A stretch of 64,000 bases of DNA, from positions 1,250,434-1,314,433 of the forward strand of contig NZ_GL876926.1 of assembly GCF_000192575.1 (NCBI RefSeq). The letters are read 5' to 3'. Below are positions 57,593 through 64,000 of the stretch, in pieces; position 1 is the stretch's first letter, and each line of letters begins with the position of its first letter. The notes below the pieces were generated by a model. The model did no database searches. It had not been told where the DNA came from and saw only the letters and a program-made list of their open reading frames with translations. The DNA is from Novosphingobium nitrogenifigens DSM 19370 (GTDB taxonomy: Bacteria; Pseudomonadota; Alphaproteobacteria; Sphingomonadales; Sphingomonadaceae). Both the position numbers and the translations under genes were made by a program.

Positions 57593-58318
57593 TTAGCCCT
57601 CCTGGCCTTCGGCCGCTTCGACAGCGACTTCGTTGTTGTTGGAAGCCAGCTTGAGACCGGCCGGATAGGGCGCTTCAGCGTGACGGTTGACCTTGACAGC
57701 GTCGCGAACGAGCAGCCAGCCATTCTTCGAACCCGGGACCGAGCCCTTGACGAAGATCAGGCCGCGCGCGTCGTCGGTGCGCACGATTTCAAGGTTCTGC
57801 TGGGTACGCTGACGGTCACCCATGTGACCAGCCATCTTCTTGTTCTTGAAGACGCGACCCGGATCCTGGCGGTTACCGGTCGAACCGTGAGCACGGTGCG
57901 AGATCGACACGCCGTGGGTGGCACGCATACCGCCGAAACCCCAGCGCTTCATCGCACCGGCAAAACCCTTGCCCTGCGTGTGGCCGGTGATGTCGACCAG
58001 CTGGCCAATCGCGAAGTGCGAGGCAGCAATGGTCGAACCGACTTCGAGAACCGCATCGTCGGCGACGCGGAATTCCGCGACTTCGGCCTTGAGCGGAACT
58101 TCAGCCTTGGCGAAGTGTTCACGCTGCGGCTTGGCAACGTTCTTCTGCTTGGCTTCGCCAGCACCCAGCTGAAGCGCGACATAACCGTCACGTTCTGCGG
58201 TGCGGACCGAAACCACCTGGCAATCTTCAAGCGACAGGACGGTGACCGGAACGTGCCGACCATCTTCCTGGAAAAGGCGGGTCATCCCCACCTTCTTCGC
58301 GATCACGCCGGTGCGCAT
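57593..58318 (-). CDS. rplC: 50S ribosomal protein L3
   Basis: A 241-residue protein starting [20 protein letters not shown] and containing [19 protein letters not shown] and the conserved [21 protein letters not shown] 58318 has AGGAG nine bases upstream. The C-terminus has an acidic extension ending EAAEGQEG. Confidence 0.97.
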   Translation of the reverse strand: MRTGVIAKKVGMTRLFQEDGRHVPVTVLSLEDCQVVSVRTAERDGYVALQLGAGEAKQKNVAKPQREHFAKAEVPLKAEVAEFRVADDAVLEVGSTIAASHFAIGQLVDITGHTQGKGFAGAMKRWGFGGMRATHGVSISHRAHGSTGNRQDPGRVFKNKKMAGHMGDRQRTQQNLEIVRTDDARGLIFVKGSVPGSKNGWLLVRDAVKVNRHAEAPYPAGLKLASNNNEVAVEAAEGQEG

Positions 58319-58632
58319 GATCCAATACTCCTGACAGAGGCCTGAGGGGGCCCATCCCCCACAGGCGTGTTCAGCCCGTATCGTGAAACGTGCCCCCGTC
58401 CGGGCTGAATGCCCCCACACCGAAACGATGCAGGAACCAACGGGGGACGCTTTCCCGGCCAAGTGCCCTCCCCTCTTAACGGAGACGGCGAATGCCGGAG
58501 GTATCCCTATGTCAGAGCGGACTGAAGCCGCTTAGCCGAAAACCGGAGAAGACCGGAATTCCGGAAGGAACGTGGAACTTTTTGCGAAGTTCCGAAACTC
58601 GAAGCGTCGAGACCGTGGCGAGACTGAAAGCC
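58319..58632 (-). promoter_or_regulatory. 314-base rpsJ-rplC spacer with hairpins
   Basis: No gene is seen. Read on the minus strand it holds a GGAACTT/AAGTTCC hairpin (58571-58590 region), an inverted repeat CAGCCCG/CGGGCTG (58372-58407), and a hairpin CCTG-GGGGG / CCCCC-CAGG (58341-58364) ending some 15 bases before the rplC ribosome site. A leader with promoter or translational control for rplC onward is possible. Confidence 0.5.
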
Positions 58633-58944
58633 TCAAGCCAGCTTGATTTCGACGTTCACGCCGGCCGCGAGGTCCAGCTTCATCAGCGCGTCGACAGTGG
58701 CCGCATTGGGCTGCACGATGTCGAGAAGACGCTTGTAGGTGCGAACCTCGAACTGCTCACGCGACTTCTTGTCGATGTGCGGGCCGCGGTTGACGCAGAA
58801 CTTTTCGATGCGCGTCGGCAGCGGAATGGGGCCGCGGATGAGCGCGCCGGTGCGGCGGGCGGTCTCCGCAATTTCTCCAGTGGCCTGGTCAAGCACACGA
58901 TGATCGAAGGCCTTGAGGCGAATGCGGATGTTCTGGGCTTCCAT
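58633..58944 (-). CDS. rpsJ: 30S ribosomal protein S10
   Basis: A 103-residue protein ([40 protein letters not shown]), which also takes part in NusB antitermination. It is separated from rplC by an unusually long spacer. Confidence 0.97.
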   Translation of the reverse strand: MEAQNIRIRLKAFDHRVLDQATGEIAETARRTGALIRGPIPLPTRIEKFCVNRGPHIDKKSREQFEVRTYKRLLDIVQPNAATVDALMKLDLAAGVNVEIKLA

Positions 58945-59055
58945 GTCCGTTTACCGATGCGAAAGAGCGAAAAGAAAAAACCAGCTGGCCCGCCCTGCCT
59001 ACCCCGATGCCTTGGCACTTGCGGGGGAGAAGCGGGTCAACTGATCGAGAAACCG

Positions 59056-59085
59056 TCCGGCAGGGAAACGAATCTCCCTGCCGGA
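59056..59085 (-). terminator. Hairpin after tuf
   Basis: TCCGGCAGGGA and TCCCTGCCGGA form a perfect 11-bp stem with an 8-base loop starting 12 bases after the tuf stop. The minus-strand tail (CGGTTTCTCG) is only weakly T-rich, so partial termination is the likely effect. Confidence 0.6.
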
Positions 59086-59097
59086 GCGGCGCCTATA

Positions 59098-60288
59098 TTA
59101 CTTCGTGATCTTGCTGACAACCCCCGAACCGACGGTACGGCCACCTTCGCGGATTGCGAAGCGCAGACCTTCGTCCATCGCGATCGGAGCGATCAGCTTG
59201 ACGCCGAGCGTGACGTTGTCACCAGGCATGACCATTTCGGTGCCTTCCGGCAGCACGACTTCGCCGGTCACGTCGGTGGTGCGGAAGTAGAACTGCGGAC
59301 GGTAGTTGGCGAAGAACGGCGTGTGACGGCCACCTTCATCCTTCGACAGAACGTAGACTTCTGCCGAGAATTCGGTGTGCGGGGTCACCGAACCGGGCTT
59401 GGCGAGAACCTGGCCGCGTTCGACTTCTTCACGCTTGATGCCACGGATCAGCGCACCGACGTTGTCGCCGGCTTCACCCTGATCGAGCAGCTTGCGGAAC
59501 ATTTCGACGCCGGTGACGGTGGTCTTGGCAGTCGGCTTGAGGCCGATGATTTCGACTTCGTCGCCAACCTTGACGATACCGGTTTCGATACGGCCGGTCA
59601 CCACGGTGCCGCGACCCGAGATCGAGAACACGTCTTCGACGGGCATCAGGAACGGCTTGTCGGTCGGACGGGGGGGCTGCGGGATGTAGGCGTCAACCGC
59701 CGCCATCAGCTCCTTGATCGAGTCCTTGCCGATCGCGTCATCACGACCTTCGAGAGCGGCCAGAGCCGAACCCTTGATGATCGGAATATCGTCGCCCGGG
59801 AAGTCGTACGACGACAGCAGTTCGCGAACTTCGAGTTCCACGAGTTCAAGGATTTCCGGGTCGTCGACCTGGTCAACCTTGTTCATGTACACGACCAGAG
59901 CCGGAACACCGACCTGACGAGCGAGCAGGATGTGTTCGCGGGTCTGCGGCATCGGGCCGTCAGCAGCGTTCACGACCAGGATCGCGCCGTCCATCTGGGC
60001 AGCACCGGTGATCATGTTCTTCACGTAGTCGGCGTGGCCGGGGCAGTCGACGTGCGCGTAGTGGCGGTTTTCGGTTTCATACTCGACGTGCGCGGTCGAG
60101 ATGGTGATGCCGCGTTCGCGCTCTTCGGGAGCCTTGTCGATGTTCGCGTAGTCGGTGAACGTAGCGCCGCCGGTTTCCGCCAGAACCTTGGTGATCGCCG
60201 CGGTCAGCGTGGTCTTGCCATGGTCGACGTGACCGATGGTGCCGATGTTGCAGTGCGGCTTGGTCCGCTCAAACTTAGCCTTAGCCAT
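59098..60288 (-). CDS. tuf: Elongation factor Tu
   Basis: A 396-residue GTPase that delivers aminoacyl-tRNA to the ribosome. G1 motif GHVDHGKT, G3 DCPGHADY, G4 NKVD are all present, and domains 2-3 follow with [15 protein letters not shown]. Preceded by a 288-base spacer from fusA with a large hairpin. Confidence 0.98.
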   Translation of the reverse strand: MAKAKFERTKPHCNIGTIGHVDHGKTTLTAAITKVLAETGGATFTDYANIDKAPEERERGITISTAHVEYETENRHYAHVDCPGHADYVKNMITGAAQMDGAILVVNAADGPMPQTREHILLARQVGVPALVVYMNKVDQVDDPEILELVELEVRELLSSYDFPGDDIPIIKGSALAALEGRDDAIGKDSIKELMAAVDAYIPQPPRPTDKPFLMPVEDVFSISGRGTVVTGRIETGIVKVGDEVEIIGLKPTAKTTVTGVEMFRKLLDQGEAGDNVGALIRGIKREEVERGQVLAKPGSVTPHTEFSAEVYVLSKDEGGRHTPFFANYRPQFYFRTTDVTGEVVLPEGTEMVMPGDNVTLGVKLIAPIAMDEGLRFAIREGGRTVGSGVVSKITK

Positions 60289-60371
60289 TGCTCAAACCTT
60301 CTTCTCAAACTTTGGTTGATTGCTGTGGGAGGCGGCACCAGCCGGACTCACGCCAGAAAATCAGGCGCCGC

Positions 60372-60399
60372 CCCTAGCCTGATCGTCAAGAACAGGCAA
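60372..60399 (-). promoter_or_regulatory. Possible tuf promoter
   Basis: On the minus strand TTGCCT and CTAGGG are separated by 16 bases, 84 bases before the tuf start. A TTGACG also occurs between them. Alphaproteobacterial -10 boxes are poorly conserved, so this is a weak call. Confidence 0.25.
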
Positions 60400-60458
60400 G
60401 CTTCTCGTTAGCCGTGAACCATCCTGAACGAAATTTGCCTCGCGGCAAACCCCGCGAC

Positions 60459-60529
60459 CGATGCCGGTCCTCTCCCTCGTCGCCCGCGAAACGCATTCTC
60501 CGACGGAGCGAGAGAGGGGACCGACATCG
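60459..60529 (-). promoter_or_regulatory. Large hairpin in the fusA-tuf spacer
   Basis: Two 21-base arms (60459-60479 and 60509-60529) pair at 18 positions plus two G-U pairs when read as minus-strand RNA, with a 29-base loop. It begins 47 bases after the fusA stop and has no T tract. Confidence 0.55.
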
Positions 60530-60576
60530 GCCCGTCCGCCGCCCCGAACAAGCCGGGGCAGCAGATCGGACGACTA

Positions 60577-62649
60577 TCAGGCCATCTTTTCCTTCAGTTC
60601 GTTCGCGACGTTGGCCGGAACCTCGTCGTAGTGCGAGAACTGCATGGTGTACTGCGCACGTCCCTGCGTGAACGAGCGGAGTTGGTTCACGTAGCCGAAC
60701 ATGTTGGCCAGCGGGACCATGGCTTCGACGACCTGGGCGTTACCACGGCTGTCAGTGCCCTGGATCTGCCCACGACGCGAATTGAGGTCGCCGATCACGT
60801 CGCCCATGAATTCTTCAGGGGTGACAACTTCGACCTTCATGATCGGCTCGAGCAGCTTGATGCCCGACTTCTGCGCGATTTCGCGCATCGCACCGCGACC
60901 AGCGATTTCGAAGGCCAGCGCCGACGAGTCGACGTCGTGATACGCGCCGTCATAGAGCAGGATTTCGAAGTCGATGATCGGGAAGCCGAGAAGCGAACCG
61001 CTCGCGGCGGTTTCGCGCATGCCCTTTTCGATCGCGGGGATATATTCCTTCGGAATGTTACCGCCCTTGATCTCATCCTTGAAGATGATGCCCGAACCGC
61101 GTTCGCCCGGCGAGACCTTGACCTTCACGCGACCGAACTGACCGGTACCACCCGACTGCTTCTTGTGGGTGTAGTCGATGTCGACCGGCTTGCTCAGGTA
61201 TTCGCGATAGGCGACCTGCGGTGCGCCGACGTTCGCTTCGACCTTGAACTCGCGACGCATACGATCGACGATGATGTCGAGGTGGAGCTCGCCCATCCCC
61301 TTGATGATCGTCTGGCCCGATTCGTGATCGGTGGTGACGCGGAACGAGGGGTCTTCAGCCGAAAGACGGTTGAGCGCGACGCCCATCTTTTCCTGGTCGG
61401 CCTTGGTCTTGGGTTCCACCGACAGTTCGATGACCGGTTCGGGGAATTCCATGCGTTCCAGGATGATCGGCGCCTTTTCAGCGCAGAGCGTGTCGCCGGT
61501 GGTCGTTTCCTTCAGACCGGCGAGAGCCACGATGTCACCCGCATAGGCCGCGTCGATGTCTTCGCGGTTGTTGGAGTGCATCAGCAGCATGCGGCCGACC
61601 TTCTCCTTCTTGTTCTTCACCGAATTCAGGTAGCTGCCCTTGGTCAGCGTGCCCGAATAGATGCGAAGGAAGGTGAGGCTGCCCACGAACGGGTCGTTCA
61701 TGATCTTGAACGCGAGGCCCGAGAACGGAGCATCGTCGGCGGTCGGACGGGTGTCCGGCTCGTCGGTGTCGGGGTTGATGCCCTGCACGTCGGGAATGTC
61801 GAGCGGCGAAGGCAGGTAGTCGACGACGGCATCGAGCAGGGGCTGAACGCCCTTGTTCTTGAACGCCGAACCGCAGCAGACCGGAACGAACGCCTGAGCC
61901 AGCGTACCCTTGCGGATCAGCGCCTTCAGCGTCGCGACGTCGGGTTCGTTACCTTCAAGGTACGCTTCCATCGCATCGTCGTCCTGTTCGACGGCGAGTT
62001 CGATGAGCGCCTGGCGGTATTCCTCGGCTTCGTCAGCGAGGTCGGCCGGGATGTCGACGTATTCGAAATCGGCGCCCAGGCTTTCGTCCTTCCAGACGAT
62101 GCCGCGGTTATGGACGAGATCGACCAGACCCTTGAGGTCCGATTCGAGACCGATCGGAATGTAGAGCACGGCGGGCTTGGCACCGAGGCGGTCGATGATC
62201 GACTGCACGCAGTACTTGAAGTTCGCACCGGTGCGGTCGAGCTTGTTGATGAAGCACATGCGCGGCACGCCGTACTTGTCAGCCTGACGCCACACGGTTT
62301 CCGACTGCGGCTCAACGCCGGCAACGCCGTCGAAGCACGCGACAGCACCGTCGAGCACGCGCAGCGAACGTTCGACTTCGATGGTGAAGTCGACGTGGCC
62401 GGGGGTGTCGATGATGTTGATGCGGTGATCGTTCCAGAAGCAGGTCGTCGCGGCCGACGTGATCGTGATGCCGCGTTCCTGTTCCTGTTCCATCCAGTCC
62501 ATGGTGGCGGCGCCGTCGTGGACTTCGCCGATCTTGTAGGACTTGCCGGTGTAATAGAGGATGCGCTCGGTCGTCGTCGTCTTGCCGGCGTCGATGTGCG
62601 CCATGATGCCGATATTGCGATAGCGCTCGAGCGGATGGCTGCGTGCCAT
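60577..62649 (-). CDS. fusA: Elongation factor G
   Basis: A 690-residue translocation GTPase. It begins [20 protein letters not shown], with G1 [15 protein letters not shown]3 DTPGHVDF and G4 [10 protein letters not shown] 62649 gives the standard N-terminus; the longer open frame upstream overlaps rpsG and is not used. Confidence 0.98.
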   Translation of the reverse strand: MARSHPLERYRNIGIMAHIDAGKTTTTERILYYTGKSYKIGEVHDGAATMDWMEQEQERGITITSAATTCFWNDHRINIIDTPGHVDFTIEVERSLRVLDGAVACFDGVAGVEPQSETVWRQADKYGVPRMCFINKLDRTGANFKYCVQSIIDRLGAKPAVLYIPIGLESDLKGLVDLVHNRGIVWKDESLGADFEYVDIPADLADEAEEYRQALIELAVEQDDDAMEAYLEGNEPDVATLKALIRKGTLAQAFVPVCCGSAFKNKGVQPLLDAVVDYLPSPLDIPDVQGINPDTDEPDTRPTADDAPFSGLAFKIMNDPFVGSLTFLRIYSGTLTKGSYLNSVKNKKEKVGRMLLMHSNNREDIDAAYAGDIVALAGLKETTTGDTLCAEKAPIILERMEFPEPVIELSVEPKTKADQEKMGVALNRLSAEDPSFRVTTDHESGQTIIKGMGELHLDIIVDRMRREFKVEANVGAPQVAYREYLSKPVDIDYTHKKQSGGTGQFGRVKVKVSPGERGSGIIFKDEIKGGNIPKEYIPAIEKGMRETAASGSLLGFPIIDFEILLYDGAYHDVDSSALAFEIAGRGAMREIAQKSGIKLLEPIMKVEVVTPEEFMGDVIGDLNSRRGQIQGTDSRGNAQVVEAMVPLANMFGYVNQLRSFTQGRAQYTMQFSHYDEVPANVANELKEKMA

Positions 62650-62779
62650 GTTGGGTTCCTTGAGGTCGATGGGCGTTGGCCGAAACGGCCCTGCCGCCCA
62701 TTGGTTCAGTTCTGTGACCTTAGTGTGACGTGATCGCCGGGAGGGAGCAAGCCACCCCCTGCCCCGGCAATCCGGACCC

Positions 62780-63250
62780 TTACCAGCGGTAGTGGCTGAA
62801 CGCGCGGTTGGCGTCGGCCATGCGGTGGGTGTCTTCGCGCTTCTTGACCGCGTTGCCACGGTTGTTGGCAGCGTCGAGCAGCTCACCCGACAGACGCGCA
62901 GCCATGGTCGTTTCCGAACGGTTGCGCGCAGCCGTGATCAGCCAGCGGATAGCCAGAGCCTGAGCGCGTTCCGGACGGACTTCCACCGGAACCTGGTAGG
63001 TCGCACCACCGACGCGGCGCGAACGCACTTCGATCTGCGGCTTCACGTTGTTGAGCGCATCGTGGAACAGCTGGAGCGGATCCGCCTTGGCGCGGGTCTG
63101 CATGGTTTCCAGCGCACCGTAGACGATGCCTTCGGCAGCCGACTTCTTGCCGTCGTACATGAGGTTGTTCATGAACTTCGACAGAACCTGATCACCGAAC
63201 TTCGGATCGGGCAGGATCACCCGCTTTTCCGGACGACGACGACGGGACAT
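62780..63250 (-). CDS. rpsG: 30S ribosomal protein S7
   Basis: A 156-residue protein ([40 protein letters not shown]). It binds the 3' domain of 16S rRNA. ATG 63250 matches the family N-terminus. Confidence 0.97.
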   Translation of the reverse strand: MSRRRRPEKRVILPDPKFGDQVLSKFMNNLMYDGKKSAAEGIVYGALETMQTRAKADPLQLFHDALNNVKPQIEVRSRRVGGATYQVPVEVRPERAQALAIRWLITAARNRSETTMAARLSGELLDAANNRGNAVKKREDTHRMADANRAFSHYRW

Positions 63251-63363
63251 GCTTGAATTCCTTCTGACTGGGCCGGATCGAGGCCGGCCCGAATTTCCGT
63301 TGGTTCGCCAGCGCCGCCACACCCATTGCGGGCAGGCCCATGCGCCGGTTCACTTCGTCCGGA

Positions 63364-63735
63364 TTACTTGGGACGCTTCGCGCCGTACTTCGAACGGCTC
63401 TGCTTGCGGTCCTTGACCCCCTGGGTATCGAGCACGCCGCGCAGGACGTGGTAACGCACACCGGGAAGGTCGCGAACGCGGCCGCCGCGGATGAGCACAA
63501 CCGAGTGTTCCTGCAGGTTGTGGCCTTCGCCGGGGATGTACGAAATGACTTCGCGGCTGTTGGTCAGACGGATCTTCGCGACCTTGCGGAGAGCCGAGTT
63601 CGGCTTCTTCGGGGTCGTCGTGTAGACGCGGGTGCAGACGCCGCGCTTCTGCGGGTTCTGCTCCATCGCAGGGACCTTGCTCTTGGTCTTCTGCGGAACG
63701 CGGCCCTTGCGGACCAGCTGGTTGATCGTGGGCAT
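63364..63735 (-). CDS. rpsL: 30S ribosomal protein S12
   Basis: A 123-residue decoding-centre protein ([40 protein letters not shown]). The lysines of the PKKPNSA and [13 protein letters not shown] regions agree with a streptomycin-sensitive wild type. First gene of the str cluster; the 265 bases beyond it to the window end hold no recognised gene. Confidence 0.98.
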   Translation of the reverse strand: MPTINQLVRKGRVPQKTKSKVPAMEQNPQKRGVCTRVYTTTPKKPNSALRKVAKIRLTNSREVISYIPGEGHNLQEHSVVLIRGGRVRDLPGVRYHVLRGVLDTQGVKDRKQSRSKYGAKRPK

Positions 63736-64000
63736 GTGAAGACTTCACCTTGGCTTGTTGGCATTACGCCACGCGGTGAAGTGAACACGGGATCGCACGC
63801 AAAACGACTGATAGCCGCCTGTCGCATCGACAGACCGGGCATCGCCTTTTTCCGTACAAGCCGAAAACGCTCCACCCGTGCCGCAGCACCGGGTTACTTT
63901 GACGGATGACGCGAACCCGGGGGATTTGCCCCGAAACCCGCACGCACCGGCAATGTTCAGCTCGAAACTGTCCAGACGGAATCGCAGAACGATCCATCCG
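63736..64000 (-). promoter_or_regulatory. Upstream region of rpsL
   Basis: No gene is recognised. The region should contain the str-operon promoter. A short GTGAAG-T-CTTCAC inverted repeat lies directly before the rpsL ATG and overlaps its ribosome site. No convincing -35/-10 pair was found. Confidence 0.35.

Noticed and set aside
60631..62733. A 700-codon plus-strand frame opposite fusA
   Set aside because: Antisense to the essential EF-G gene with no independent evidence.
63764..63997. A 77-codon minus-strand frame with cysteines upstream of rpsL
   Set aside because: Lies in the expected promoter region, has no good ribosome site or recognisable fold, and its apparent CxxC (CPVC) is not part of a known pattern.

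Overview
The window is a high-GC alphaproteobacterial chromosome segment, most like a sphingomonad (Novosphingobium/Sphingomonas type). The reasons are the TonB-receptor/tryptophan-halogenase/GH13/GH97 glucan locus, a complete PQQ-dependent alcohol oxidation locus with pqqABCDE, and the str-S10-spc ribosomal cluster. The genus is an inference from gene content. No rRNA, tRNA, IS element, phage gene or CRISPR array was seen.

Region 1 (1-4.9 kb, minus strand) is a mannoside operon: GH92 alpha-mannosidase, GH125 exo-alpha-1,6-mannosidase and a type-B carboxylesterase cut by the left edge. A phosphocholine-type phospholipase C (5.1-7.3 kb) lies upstream and ends at its own terminator.

Region 2 (7.4-22.1 kb) is a maltodextrin/starch utilisation locus: MFS sugar transporter and LacI-type repressor (minus strand), a TonB-dependent receptor, two tryptophan-halogenase-like flavoproteins arranged tail to tail, a secreted GH13 alpha-amylase, a cytoplasmic GH13 alpha-glucosidase and a secreted GH97 glucosidase. 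The last three form an overlapping operon. A shared near-palindrome with core TACGTAT lies in the promoters of the transporter, the receptor and the amylase operon and is proposed as the LacI operator.

Region 3 (22.2-25.4 kb) holds a small cytochrome c, a BaiN/HI0933-type flavoprotein and a porin.

Region 4 (25.7-45.3 kb) is a quinoprotein alcohol-oxidation island. It contains a beta-propeller protein, cytochrome c-550 (PedF type), a periplasmic solute-binding protein, a PQQ alcohol dehydrogenase carrying the Asp-x-Asp signature of lanthanide-dependent enzymes, a LuxR-type response regulator, a NahK/ErcS'-type hybrid kinase with a FIST protein, a DUF779 protein, an EthD-like protein, an ExaC-type aldehyde dehydrogenase, a rhodanese-like protein, a SoxYZ-like carrier and a metallo-hydrolase. 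The pqqABCDE operon follows and continues into a proline-iminopeptidase-like hydrolase and a DHA2-type exporter. Together these would oxidise alcohol to aldehyde in the periplasm with PQQ, pass electrons to cytochrome c, oxidise the aldehyde further, make the cofactor and regulate the pathway.

Region 5 (45.5-64 kb, minus strand) is an exported SRPBCC-domain protein followed by adk, secY and the ribosomal genes up to rpsL, with fusA and tuf. The usual rpsM-rpsK-rpoA-rplQ block does not follow adk here. Several intergenic hairpins punctuate the ribosomal cluster.
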